The position numbers and the translations under genes are program-made. The notes beneath the pieces were generated by a model. That model did not search any database and was not told the origin of the DNA. It saw nothing but the letters and a program-made list of their open reading frames with translations. 64,000 bases of DNA from Aradus depressus (taxonomy: Eukaryota > Arthropoda > Insecta > Hemiptera > Aradidae): NCBI GenBank assembly GCA_963662175.1, contig OY759225.1, forward strand, positions 3,162,001-3,226,000, read 5' to 3'. The stretch's first letter is position 1. Each line of letters starts with the position of its first letter. Below are positions 1 through 15,000 of the stretch, one piece after another.

Positions 1-3000
1 CGCGAAGAGCCACAGACCGAGCATACTTTGACGGACAATAAAAAAGGAGTGACTGTAACTGACACCCATACCATACCCACTTCCCAAATCCCAGATGAGG
101 TGACAGAACCTGAGCCTAAACAGCTCTCCAAAATATTGACTGATGATTTAGAGACAGATAAAGAGACGGACACACAGAAGAAACCCATTCAAAAATTACA
201 AGAAGTTGAGGAGACTGTTGCGATTACCGATGTATTGGAGACCCAGAAGGATATTGTTATCCATGAGGACGTTAAAGAAACTGTGAGAGATGTTGTTGAT
301 GAAGTAGAACAGAAAGTTGTCGAAGCTCAACGGCCTACTGTTAGCAACTTGGATATCCTGAAGCCGTCGCCAGAACAGAAAGATGTGCAGTTTAAGGATG
401 TTCCAGTGGATATAAAAGAGGATGCTGGGAAACCAGCCTCTGTTGAAATTACTCCTGAATCCATATCACCAGAAAAGCAGATTATAGTTTCCGACACTCT
501 CGTTACCGATGTGAAGAAAACTTCTCCCGAAGAGCCACAGACTGAGCATACTTTGACGGACGATAAAACAGGAGTGACTGTAACTGACATCCATACCATT
601 CCCACTTCCCAAATCCCAGGTAAAGTGACAGAACCTAAGACTAAACAGCTCCAAAAAACATTGACTGATGATTTAGAGACAGATAAAGAGACGGACACAC
701 AGAAGAAATCCATTCAAAAATTACATGAAATTGAGGAGAGTGTTGCGATTACCGATATATTGGAGACCCAGAAGGATATTGTTATCCATGAGGACGTTAA
801 AGAAACTGTGAGAGATGTTGTTGATGAAGTAGAACAGAAAGTTGTCGAAGCTCAACAGGCCCCTGTTAGCAACTTGGATATCCTGAAGCCGTCGCCAGAA
901 CAGAAAGATGTGCAGTTTAAGGATGTTCCAGTGGATATAAAACAGGATGCTGGGAAACCAGCCCCTGTTGAAATTACTCCTGAATCCATATCACCAGAAA
1001 AGCAGATTATAGTTTCCGACACACTCGTAACTGATGTGAAGAAAACATCTCCCGAAGAGCCAGAGACTGAGCATACTTTGACGGACGATAAAAAAGGAGT
1101 GACTGTAACTGACATCCATACCATACCCACTTCCCAAATCCCAGGTGAGGTGACAGAACTTGAGCCTAAACAGCTCTTCAAAACATTGACTGATGATTTA
1201 GAGACAGATAAAAAGACGGACGCACAGAAGAAACCCATTCAAAAGTTACATGAAGGTGAGGAGACTGTTGCGATTACCGATGTATTGAAGACCCAGAAGG
1301 ATATTGTTATCCATGAGGACGTTAAAGAAGCTGTGAGAGATGTTGTTGATGAACTAGAACAGAACGTTGTCGAAGCTCAACAGGCCACTGTCAGCGACTT
1401 GGACATCCTGAAGCCGTCGCCAGAACAGAAAGATGCGAAGTTGAAAGATGTTCCGGTGGATATAAAAGAGGGTGCTGGGAAACCAGCCTCTGTTGAAATA
1501 ACTCCTGAATACATATCACTAGAAAAGCAGATTATAGTTTCCGACACTCTCGTAACTGATGTGAAGAAAACTTCTCCCGAAAAGCCACAGACTGAGCATA
1601 CTTTGACGGACGATAAAACAGGAGTGACTGTAACTGACATCCATACCATTCCCACTTCCCAAATCCCAGGTAAAGTGACAGAACCTAAGACTAAACAGCT
1701 CCAAAAAACATTGACTGATGATTTAGAGACAGATAAAGAGACGGACACACAGAAGAAATCCATTCAAAAATTACATGAAATTGAGGAGAGTGTTGCGATT
1801 ACCGATAAATTGGAGACCCAGAGGGACATTGTTGTCCATGAGGACGTTAAAAAAGCTGTGAAAGATGTTGTTGATGAAGTAGCACAGAAAGTTGTCGAAG
1901 CTCAACAGGCCACTGTTAGCGACTTGGATATCCTGAAGCCGTCCACAGAACAGAAAGATGTTAAGTTGAAGGATGTTCCAGTGGTTATAAAAGAGGATGC
2001 TGGGAAACCAGCCTCTGTTGAAATTACTCCTGAATCCATATCACCAGAAAAGCAGATTATAGTTTCAGACACTTTCGTAACTGATGAGAAGAAAACTTCT
2101 CGCGAAGAGCCACAGACCGAGCATACTTTGACGGACGATAAAAAAGGAGTGACTGTAACTGACATCCATACCATACCCACTTCCCAAATCCCAGGTGAGG
2201 TGACAGAACCTGAGCCTAAACAGCTCTCCAAAACATTGACTGATGATTTAGAGACAGATAAAGAGACGGACACACAGAAGAAACCCATTCAAAAATTACA
2301 TGAAGTTGAGGAGACTGTTGCGATTACCGATGTATTGGAGACCCAGAAGGATATTGTTATCCATGAGGACGTTAAAGAAACTGTGAGAGATGTTGTTGAT
2401 GAAGTAGAACAGAAAGTTGTCGAAGCTCAACAGGCCCCTGTTAGCAACTTGGATATCCTGAAGCCGTCGCCAGAACAGAAAGATGTGCAGTTTAAGGATG
2501 TTCCAGTGGATATAAAACAGGATGCTGGGAAACCAGCCCCTGTTGAAATTACTCCTGAATCCATATCACCAGAAAAGCAGATTATAGTTTCCGACACACT
2601 CGTAACTGATGTGAAGAAAACTTCTCCCGAAGAGCCAGAGACTGAGCATACTTTGACGGACGATAAAAAGGGAGTGACTGTAACTGACATCCATACCATA
2701 CCCACATCCCAAATCCCAGGTGAGGTGACAGAACTTGAGCCTAAACAGCTCTTCAAAACATTGACTGATGATTTAGAGACAGATAAAAAGACGGACACAC
2801 AGAAGAAACCCATTCAAAAGTTACATGAAGGTGAGGAGACTGTTGCGATTACCGATGTATTGAAGACCCAGAAGGATATTGTTATCCATGAGGACGTTAA
2901 AGAAGCTGTGAGAGATGTTGTTGATGAAGTAGAACAGAACGTTGTCGAAGCTCAACAGGCCACTGTCAGCGACTTGGACATCCTGAAGCCGTCGCCAGAA

Positions 3001-6000
3001 CAGAAAGATGTGAAGTTGAAAGATGTTCCGGTGGATATAAAAGAGGGTGCTGGGAAACCAGCCTCTGTTGAAATAACTCCTGAATACATATCACTAGAAA
3101 AGCAGATTATAGTTTCCGACACTCTCGTAACTGATGTGAAGAAAACTTCTCCCGAAAAGCCACAGACTGAGCATACTTTGACGGACGATAAAACAGGAGT
3201 GACTGTAACTTACATCCGTACCATACCAACTTCCCAAATCCCAACTGAGGTGACAGATCCTGAGACTAAACCGCTTTCCAAAACATTGATTCATCATTTA
3301 GAGATAGATAAAAAGACAGACACACAGAAGAAACCCATTCAAAAATTACATGAAGTTGAGGAGACTGTTGCGATTACCGATGTATTGGAGACCCAGAAGG
3401 ATATTGTTATCCATGAGGACGTTAAACAAGCTGTGAGAGGTGTTGTTGATGAAGTAGAACAGAAAGTTGTCGAAGCTCAACAGGGCCCTGTTAGCGACTT
3501 GGATATCCTGAAGCCGTCCACAGAACTGAAAGATGTTAAGTTGAAGGATGTTCCAGTGGTTATAAAAGAGGATGCTGGGAAACCAGCCTCTGTTGAAATT
3601 ACTCCTGAATCCATATCACCAGAAAAGCAGATTATAGTTTCCGACACTCTCGTAACTGATGTGAAGAAAACTTCTCCCGAAGAGCCACAAACTGAGCATA
3701 CTTTGACGGACGATAAAAAAGGAGTGACTGTAACTGACATCCATACCATTCCCACTTCCCAAATCCCAGGTAAAGTGACAGAACCTAAGACTAAACAGCT
3801 CCAAAAAACATTGACTGATGATTTAGAGACAGATAAAGAGACGGACACACAGAAGAAATCCATTCAAAAATTACATGAAATTGAGGAGAGTGTTGCGATT
3901 ACCGATAAATTGGAGACCCAGAAGGACATTGTTGTCCATGAGGACGTTAAAAAAGCTGTGAAAGATGTTGTTGATGAAGTAGCACAGAAAGTTGTCGAAG
4001 CTCAACAGGCCACTGTTAGCGACTTGGATATCCTGAAGCCGTCCACAGAACAGAAAGATGTTAAGTTGAAGGATGTTCCAGTGGTTATAAAAGAGGATGC
4101 TGGGAAACCAGCCTCTGTTGAAATTACTCCTGAATCCATATCACCAGAAAAGCAGATTATAGTTTCAGACACTTTCGTAACTGATGTGAAGAAAACTTCT
4201 CGCGAAGAGCCACAGACCGAGCATACTTTGACGGACGATAAAAAAGGAGTGACTGTAACTGACATCCATACCATACCCACTTCCCAAATCCCAGGTGAGG
4301 TGACAGAACCTGAGCCTAAACAGCTCTCCAAAACATTGACTGATGATTTAGAGACAGATAAAGAGACGGACACACAGAAGAAACCCATTCAAAAATTACA
4401 TGAAGTTGAGGAGACTGTTGCGATTACCGATGTATTGGAGACCCAGAAGGATATTGTTATCCATGAGGACGTTAAAGAAACTGTGAGAGATGTTGTTGAT
4501 GAAGTAGAACAGAAAGTTGTCGAAGCTCAACAGGCCCCTGTTAGCAACTTGGATATCCTGAAGCCGTCGCCAGAACAGAAAGATGTGCAGTTTAAGGATG
4601 TTCCAGTGGATATAAAACAGGATGCTGGGAAACCAGCCCCTGTTGAAATTACTCCTGAATCCATATCACCAGAAAAGCAGATTATAGTTTCCGACACACT
4701 CGTAACTGATGTGAAGAAAACTTCTCCCGAAGAGCCAGAGACTGAGCATACTTTGACGGACGATAAAAAAGGAGTGACTGTAACTGACATCCATACCATA
4801 CCCACATCCCAAATCCCAGGTGAGGTGACAGAACTTGAGCCTAAACAGCTCTTCAAAACATTGACTGATGATTTAGAGACAGATAAAAAGACGGACACAC
4901 AGAAGAAACCCATTCAAAAGTTACATGAAGGTGAGGAGACTGTTGCGATTACCGATGTATTGAAGACCCAGAAGGATATTGTTATCCATGAGGACGTTAA
5001 AGAAGCTGTGAGAGATGTTGTTGATGAAGTAGAACAGAACGTTGTCGAAGCTCAACAGGCCACTGTCAGCGACTTGGACATCCTGAAGCCGTCGCCAGAA
5101 CAGAAAGATGTGAAGTTGAAAGATGTTCCGGTGGATATAAAAGAGGGTGCTGGGAAACCAGCCTCTGTTGAAATAACTCCTGAATACATATCACTAGAAA
5201 AGCAGATTATAGTTTCCGACACTCTCGTAACTGATGTGAAGAAAACTTCTCCCGAAAAGCCACAGACTGAGCATACTTTGACGGACGATAAAACAGGAGT
5301 GACTGTAACTTACATCCGTACCATACCAACTTCCCAAATCCCAACTGAGGTGACAGATCCTGAGACTAAACCGCTTTCCAAAACATTGATTCATCATTTA
5401 GAGATAGATAAAAAGACAGACACACAGAAGAAACCCATTCGAAAATTACATGAAATTGAGGAGAGTGTTGCGATTACCGATAAATTGGAGACCCAGAGGG
5501 ACATTGTTGTCCATGAGGACGTTAAAAAAGCTGTGAAAGATGTTGTTGATGAAGTAGCACAGAAAGTTGTCGAAGCTCAACAGGCCACTGTTAGCGACTT
5601 GGATATCCTGAAGCCGTCCACAGAACAGAAAGATGTTAAGTTGAAGGATGTTCCAGTGGTTATAAAAGAGGATGATGGGAAACCAGCCTCTGTTGAAATT
5701 ACTCCTGAATCCATATCACCAGAAAAGCAGATTATAGTTTCAGACACTTTCGTAACTGATGTGAAGAAAACTTCTCGCGAAGAGCCTCAGACCGAGCATA
5801 CTTTGACGGACGATAAAAAAGGAGTGACTGTAACTGACATCCATACCATACCCACTTCCCAAATCCCAGGTGAGGTGACAGAACCTGAGCCTAAACAGCT
5901 CTCCAAAACATTGACTGATGATTTAGAGACAGATAAAGAGACGGACACACAGAAGAAACCCATTCAAAAATTACATGAAGTTGAGGAGACTGTTGCGATT

Positions 6001-9000
6001 ACCGATGTATTGGAGACCCAGAAGGATATTGTTATCCATGAGGACGTTAAAGAAACTGTGAGAGATGTTGTTGATGAAGTAGAACAGAAAGTTGTCGAAG
6101 CTCAACAGGCCCCTGTTAGCAACTTGGATATCCTGAAGCCGTCGCCAGAACAGAAAGATGTGCAGTTTAAGGATGTTCCAGTGGATATAAAACAGGATGC
6201 TGGGAAACCAGCCCCTGTTGAAATTACTCCTGAATCCATATCACCAGAAAAGCAGATTATAGTTTCCGACACACTCGTAACTGATGTGAAGAAAACTTCT
6301 CCCGAAGAGCCAGAGACTGAGCATACTTTGACGGACGATAAAAAAGGAGTGACTGTAACTGACATCCATACCATACCCACATCCCAAATCCCAGGTGAGG
6401 TGACAGAACTTGAGCCTAAACAGCTCTTCAAAACATTGACTGATGATTTAGAGACAGATAAAAAGACGGACACACAGAAGAAACCCATTCAAAAGTTACA
6501 TGAAGGTGAGGAGACTGTTGCGATTACCGATGTATTGAAGACCCAGAAGGATATTGTTATCCATGAGGACGTTAAAGAAGCTGTGAGAGATGTTGTTGAT
6601 GAAGTAGAACAGAACGTTGTCGAAGCTCAACAGGCCACTGTCAGCGACTTGGACATCCTGAAGCCGTCGCCAGAACAGAAAGATGTGAAGTTGAAAGATG
6701 TTCCGGTGGATATAAAAGAGGGTGCTGGGAAACCAGCCTCTGTTGAAATAACTCCTGAATACATATCACTAGAAAAGCAGATTATAGTTTCCGACACTCT
6801 CGTAACTGATGTGAAGAAAACTTCTCCCGAAAAGCCACAGACTGAGCATACTTTGACGGACGATAAAACAGGAGTGACTGTAACTTACATCCGTACCATA
6901 CCAACTTCCCAAATCCCAACTGAGGTGACAGATCCTGAGACTAAACCGCTTTCCAAAACATTGATTCATCATTTAGAGATAGATAAAAAGACAGACACAC
7001 AGAAGAAACCCATTCAAAAATTACATGAAGTTGAGGAGACTGTTGCGATTACCGATGTATTGGAGACCCAGAAGGATATTGTTATCCATGAGGACGTTAA
7101 ACAAGCTGTGAGAGGTGTTGTTGATGAAGTAGAACAGAAAGTTGTCGAAGCTCAACAGGGCCCTGTTAGCGACTTGGATATCCTGAAGCCGTCCACAGAA
7201 CTGAAAGATGTTAAGTTGAAGGATGTTCCAGTGGTTATAAAAGAGGATGCTGGGAAACCAGCCTCTGTTGAAATTACTCCTGAATCCATATCACCAGAAA
7301 AGCAGATTATAGTTTCCGACACTCTCGTAACTGATGTGAAGAAAACTTCTCCCGAAGAGCCACAAACTGAGCATACTTTGACGGACGATAAAAAAGGAGT
7401 GACTGTAACTGACATCCATACCATTCCCACTTCCCAAATCCCAGGTAAAGTGACAGAACCTGAGCCTAAACAGCTCTTCAAAACATTGACTGATGATTTA
7501 GAGACAGATAAAAAGACGGACACAAAGAAAAAACCCATTCAAAAATTACATGAAAGTGAGGAGACTATCGCGATTACCGATGTATTGGAGACCCAGAAGG
7601 ATATTGTTATCCATGAGGACGTTAAAGAAACTGTGAGAGATGTTGTTGATGAAGTAGAACAGAAAGTTGTCGAAGCTCAACAGGCCCCTGTTAGCAACTT
7701 GGATATCCTGAAGCCGTCGCCAGAACAGAATGATGTGCAGTTTAAGGATGTTCCAGTGGATATAAAACAGGATGCTGGGAAACCAGCCTCTGTTGAAATA
7801 ACTCCTGAATACATATCACTTGAAAAGCAGATTATAGTTTCCGACACTCTCGTAACTGATGTGAAGAAAACTTCTCCCGAAAAGCCACAGACTGAGCATA
7901 CTTTTACGGACGATAAAACAGGAGTGGCTGCAACTGACATCCATACCAAACCTACTTCCCAAATCCCAAGTGAGGTGACAGAACCTGAGACTAAACAGCT
8001 CTGCAAAACCTTGACTGATGATTTGGAGACAGATAAGGAGACGGACACACAGACGAAACCCATTCAAAAATTACATGAAATTGAGGAGACTGTTGCGATT
8101 ACCGATGTATTGGAGACCCAGAAGGATATTGTTATCCATGAGGACGTTAAAGAAGCTGTGAGAGATGTTGTTAATGAAGTAGAACAGAAAGTTGTCGAAG
8201 CTCAACGGCCTACTGTTAGCAACTTGGATATCCTGAAGCCGTCGCCAGAACAGAAAGATGTGAAGTTTAAGGAAGTTCCAGTGGATATAAAGAACGATGC
8301 TGGGAAACCAGCTTCTGTTGAAATTACTCCTCAGTCCATATCACCAGAAAAGCAGATTATAGTTTCCGACACTCTCGTAACTGATGTGAAGAAAACTTCT
8401 CCCGAAGAGCCAGAGACTGAGCATACTTTTACGGACGATAAAACAGGAGTGGCTGCAACTGACATCCATACCAAACCTACTTCCCAAATCCCAAGTGAGG
8501 TGACAGAACCTGGGACTAAACAGCTCTCCAAAACATTGACTGATGATTTGGAGACAGATAAGGAGACGGAGACACAGAAGAAACCCATTCAAAAATTACA
8601 TGAAATTGAGGTGACTGTTGCGATTACCGATGTATTGGAGACCCAGAAGGATATTGTTATCCATGAGGACGTTAAAGAAGCTGTGAGAGATGTTGTTGAT
8701 GAAGTAGAACAGAAAGTTGTCGAGGCTCAACAGGCCACTGTTAGCGACTTGGATATCCTGAAGCCGTCGCCAGAACAGAAAGATGTGAAGTTTAAGGAAG
8801 TTCCAGTGGATATAAAAGAGGATGCTGGGAAACCAGCTTCTGTTGAAATTACTCCTGAATCCATATCACCAGAAAAGCAAATTATAGTTTCCGACTTTCT
8901 CGTAACCGACGTAAAGAAAACTTCTCCCATAGAGCCACAGACTGAGCATACTTTGACGGACGATAAAACAGGAGTGATTGTAACTGACATCCATACCATT

Positions 9001-12000
9001 CCCACTTCCCAAATCCCAGGTAAAGTGACAGAACCTAAGACTAAACAGCTCTCCAAAACATTGACTGATGATTTGGAGACAGATAAGGAGACGGACACAC
9101 AGAAGAAACCCATTCAAAAGTTACATGAAGGTGAGGAGACTGTTGCGATTACCGATGTATTGAAGACCCAGAAGGATATTGATATCCATGAGGACGTTAA
9201 AGAAGCTGTGAGAGATGTTGTTGATGAAGTAGAACAGAAAGTTGTCGAAGCTCAACAGGCCACAGTTAGCGACTTGGATATCCTGAAGCCGTCGCCAGAA
9301 CAGAAAGATGTGAAGTTTAAGGAAGTTCCAGTGGATATAAAAGAGGATGCTGGGAAACCAGCTTCTGTTGAAATTACTCCTGAATCCATATCACCAGAAA
9401 AGCAGATTATAGTTTCCGACTTTCTCGTAACCGACGTAAAGAAAACTTCTCCCATAGAGCCACAGACTGAGCATACTTTGACGGACGATAAAACAGGAGT
9501 GATTGTAACTGACATCCATACCATTCCCACTTCCCAAATCCCAGGTAAAGTGACAGAACCTAAGACTAAACAGCTCTCCAAATCATTGACTGATGATTTG
9601 GAGACAGATAAGGAGACGGACACACAGAAGAAACCCATTCAAAAGTTACATGAAGGTGAGGAGACTGTTGCGATTACCGATGTATTGAAGACCCAGAAGG
9701 ATATTGTTATCCATGAGGACGTTAAAGAAGCTGTGAGAGATGTTGTTGATGAAGTAGAACAGAAAGTTGTCGAAGCTCAACAGGCCCCTGTTAGCAACTT
9801 GGATATCCTGAAGCCGTCGCCAGAACAGAAAGATGTGCAGTTTAAGGATGTTCCAGTGGATAAAGAAGAGGATGCTGGGAAACCAGCTTCTGTTGAAATT
9901 ACTCCTCAGTCCATATCACCAGAAAAGCAAATTATAGTTTCCGACTTTCTCGTAACCGACGTAAAGAAAACTTCTCCCATAGAGCCACAGACTGAGCATA
10001 CTTTGACGGACGATAAAACAGGAGTGATTGTAACTGACATCCATACCATTCCCACTTCCCAAATCCCAGGTAAAGTGACAGAACCTAAGACTAAACAGCT
10101 CTCCAAAACATTGACTGATGATTTGGAGACAGATAAGGAGACGGACACACAGAAGAAACCCATTCAAAAGTTACATGAAGGTGAGGAGACTGTTGCGATT
10201 ACCGATGTATTGAAGACCCAGAAGGATATTGTTATCCATGAGGACGTTAAAGAACCTGTGAGAGATGTTGTTGATGAAGTAGAACAGAAAGTTGTCGAAG
10301 CTCAACAGGCCCCTGTTAGCAACTTGGATATCCTGAAGCCGTCGCCAGAACAGAAAGATGTGCAGTTTAAGGATGTTCCAGTGGATAAAGAAGAGGATGC
10401 TGGGAAACCAGCTTCTGTTGAAATTACTCCTCAGTCCATATCACCAGAAAAGCAGATTATAGTTTCCGACACTCTCGTAACTGATGTGAAGAAAACTTCT
10501 CCCGAAGAGCCAGAGACTGAGCATACTTTTACGGACGATAAAACAGGAGTGGCTGCAACTGACATCCATACCAAACCTACTTCCCAAATCCCAAGTGAGG
10601 TGACAGAACCTGGGACTAAACAGCTCTCCAAAGCATTGACTGATGATTTGGAGACAGATAAGGAGACGGAGACACAGAAGAAACCCATTCAAAAATTACA
10701 TGAAATTGAGGTGACTGTTGCGATTACCGATGTATTGGAGACCCAGAAGGATATTGTTATCCATGAGGACGTTAAAGAAGCTGTGAGAGATGTTGTTGAT
10801 GAAGTAGAACAGAAAGTTGTCGAGGCTCAACAGGCCACTGTTAGCGACTTGGATATCCTGAAGCCGTCGCCAGAACAGAAAGATGTGCAGTTTAAGGATG
10901 TTCCAGTGGATAAAGAAGAGGATGCTGGGAAACCAGCTTCTGTTGAAATTACTCCTCAGTCCATATCACCAGAAAAGCAGATTATAGTTTCCGACACTCT
11001 CGTAACTGATGTGAAGAAAACTTCTCCCGAAGAGCCAGAGACTGAGCATACTTTTACGGACGATAAAACAGGAGTGGCTGCAACTGACATCCATACCAAA
11101 CCTACTTCCCAAATCCCAAGTGAGGTGACAGAACCTGGGACTAAACAGCTCTCCAAAACATTGACTGATGATTTGGAGACAGATAAGGAGACGGAGACAC
11201 AGAAGAAACCCATTCAAAAATTACATGAAATTGAGGTGACTGTTGCGATTACCGATGTATTGGAGACCCAGAAGGATATTGTTATCCATGAGGACGTTAA
11301 AGAAGCTGTGAGAGATGTTGTTGATGAAGTAGAACAGAAAGTTGTCGAGGCTCAACAGGCCACTGTTAGCGACTTGGATATACTGAAGCCGTCGCCAGAA
11401 CAGAAAGATGTGAAGTTTAAGGAAGTTCCAGTGGATATAAAAGAGGATGCTGGGAAACCAGCTTCTGTTGAAATTACTCCTGAATCCATATCACCAGAAA
11501 AGCAAATTATAGTTTCCGACTTTCTCGTAACCGACGTAAAGAAAACTTCTCCCATAGAGCCACAGACTGAGCATACTTTGACGGACGATAAAACAGGAGT
11601 GATTGTAACTGACATCCATACCATTCCCACTTCCCAAATCCCAGGTAAAGTGACAGAACCTAAGACTAAACAGCTCTCCAAAACATTGACTGATGATTTG
11701 GAGACAGATAAGGAGACGGACACACAGAAGAAACCTATTCAAAAGTTACATGAAGGTGAGGAGACTGTTGCGATTACCGATGTATTGAAGACCCAGAAGG
11801 ATATTGTTATCCATGAGGACGTTAAAGAAGCTGTGAGAGATGTTGTTGATGAAGTAGAACAGAAAGTTGTCGAAGCTCAACAGGCCCCTGTTAGCAACTT
11901 GGATATCCTGAAGCCGTCGCCAGAACAGAAAGATGTGCAGTTTAAGGATGTTCCAGTGGATAAAGAAGAGGATGCTGGGAAACCAGCTTCTGTTGAAATT

Positions 12001-15000
12001 AATCCTCAGTCCATATCACCAGAAAAGCAGATTATAGTTTCCGACACTCTCGTAACTGATGTGAAGAAAACTTCTCCCGAAGAGCCAGAGACTGAGCATA
12101 CTTTTACGGACGATAAAACAGGAGTGGCTGCAACTGACATCCATACCAAACCTACTTCCCAAATCCCAAGTGAGGTGACAGAACCTGGGACTAAACAGCT
12201 CTCCAAAACATTGACTGATGATTTGGAGACAGATAAGGAGACGGAGACACAGAAGAAACCCATTCAAAAATTACATGAAATTGAGGTGACTGTTGCAATT
12301 ACCGATGTATTGGAGACCCAGAAGGATATTGTTATCCATGAGGACGTTAAAGAAGCTGTGAGAGATGTTGTTGATGAAGTAGAACAGAAAGTTGTCGAGG
12401 CTCAACAGGCCACTGTTAGCGACTTGGATATCCTGAAGCCGTCGCCAGAACAGAAAGATGTGCAGTTTAAGGATGTTCCAGTGGATAAAGAAGAGGATGC
12501 TGGGAAACCAGCTTCTGTTGAAATTACTCCTCAGTCCATATCACCAGAAAAGCAGATTATAGTTTCCGACACTCTCGTAACTGATGTGAAGAAAACTTCT
12601 CCCGAAGAGCCAGAGACTGAGCATACTTTTACGGACGATAAAACAGGAGTGGCTGCAACTGACATCCATACCAAACCTACTTCCCAAATCCCAAGTGAGG
12701 TGACAGAACCTGGGACTAAACAGCTCTCCAAAACATTGACTGATGATTTGGAGACAGATAAGGAGACGGAGACACAGAAGAAACCCATTCAAAAATTACA
12801 TGAAATTGAGGTGACTGTTGCGATTACCGATGTATTGGAGACCCAGAAGGATATTGTTATCCATGAGGACGTTAAAGAAGCTGTGAGAGATGTTGTTGAT
12901 GAAGTAGAACAGAAAGTTGTCGAGGCTCAACAGGCCACTGTTAGCGACTTGGATATCCTGAAGCCGTCGCCAGAACAGAAAGATGTGAAGTTTAAGGAAG
13001 TTCCAGTGGATATAAAAGAGGATGCTGGGAAACCAGCTTCTGTTGAAATTACTCCTGAATCCATATCACCAGAAAAGCAAATTATAGTTTCCGACTTTCT
13101 CGTAACCGACGTAAAGAAAACTTCTCCCATAGAGCCACAGACTGAGCATACTTTGACGGACGATAAAACAGGAGTGATTGTAACTGACATCCATACCCTT
13201 CCCACTTCCCAAATCCCAGGTAAAGTGACAGAACCTAAGACTAAACAGATCTCCAAAACATTGACTGATGATTTGGAGACAGATAAGGAGACGGACACAC
13301 AGAAGAAACCCATTCAAAAGTTACATGAAGGTGAGGAGACTGTTGCGATTACCGATGTATTGAAGACCCAGAAGGATATTGATATCCATGAGGACGTTAA
13401 AGAAGCTGTGAGAGATGTTGTTGATGAAGTAGAACAGAAAGTTGTCGAAGCTCAACAGGCCACTGTTAGCGACTTGGATATCCTGAAGCCGTCGCCAGAA
13501 CAGAAAGATGTGAAGTTTAAGGAAGTTCCAGTGGATATAAAAGAGGATGCTGGGAAACCAGCTTCTGTTGAAATTACTCCTCAGTCCATATCACCAGAAA
13601 AGCAGATTATAGTTTCCGACACTCTCGTAACTGATGTGAAGAAAACTTCTCCCGAAGAGCCAGAGACTGAGCATACTTTTACGGACGATAAAACAGGAGT
13701 GGCTGCAACTGACATCCATACCAAACCTACTTCCCAAATCCCAAGTGAGGTGACAGAACCTGGGACTAAACAGCTCTCCAAAACATTGACTGATGATTTG
13801 GAGACAGATAAGGAGACGGAGACACAGAAGAAACCCATTCAAAAATTACATGAAATTGAGGTGACTGTTGCGATTACCGATGTCTTGGAGACCCAGAAGG
13901 ATATTGTTATCCATGAGGACGTTAAAGAAGCTGTGAGAGATGTTGTTGATGAAGTAGAACAGAAAGTTGTCGAAGCTCAACAGGCCCCTGTTAGCAACTT
14001 GGATATCCTGAAGCCGTCGCCAGAACAGAAAGATGTGCAGTTTAAGGATGTTCCAGTGGATAAAGAAGAGGATGCTGGGAAACCAGCCCCTGTTGAAATT
14101 ACTCCTGAATCCATATCACCAGAAAAGCAGATTATAGTTTCCGACACTCTCGTAACTGATGTGAAGAAAACTTCTCCCGAAGAGCCAGAGACTGAGCATA
14201 CTTTTACGGACGATAAAACAGGAGTGGCTGCAACTGACATCCATACCAAACCTACTTCCCAAATCCCAAGTGAGGTGACAGAACCTGAGACTAAACAGCT
14301 CTCCAAAACATTGACTGATGATTTGGAGACAGATAAGGAGACGGACACACAGAAGAAACCCATTCAAAAATTACATGAAATTGAGGAGACTGTTGCGATT
14401 ACCGATGGATTGGAGACCCAGAAGGATATTGTTATCCATGAGGACGTTAAAGAAGCTGTGAGAGATGTTGTTGATGAAGTAGAACAGAAAGTTGTCGAAG
14501 CTCAACAGGCCACTGTCAGCGACTTGGACATCCTGAAGCCGTCGCCAGAACAGAAAGATGTGAAGTTTAAAGTTGTTCCAGTGGATATAAAAGAGGATGC
14601 TGGGCAACCAGCCTCTGTTGAAATTACTCCTGAATACATATCACTAGAAAAGCAGATTATAGTTTCCGACACTCTCGTAACTGATGTAAAGAAAACTTCT
14701 CCCGAAAAGCCACAGACTGAGCATACTTTTACGGACGATAAAACAGGAGTGGCTGCAACTGACATCCATACCAAACCTACTTCCCAAATCTCAAGTGAGG
14801 TGACAGAACCTAAGACTAAACAGCTCTCCAAAACAATGACTGATGATTTGGAGACAGATAAGGAGGCGGACACACAGAAGAAACCCATTCAAAAATTACA
14901 TGAAATTGAGGAGAGTGTTGCGATTACCGATGTATTGAAGACCCAGAAGGATATTGTTATCCATGAGGACGTTAACGAAGCTGTGAGAGATGTTGTTGAT

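Noticed and set aside
28..30. Start codon for the giant frame at base 28
   Set aside because: The codon there is TTG and the frame is open to base 1 in register with the repeat, so the exon continues upstream.
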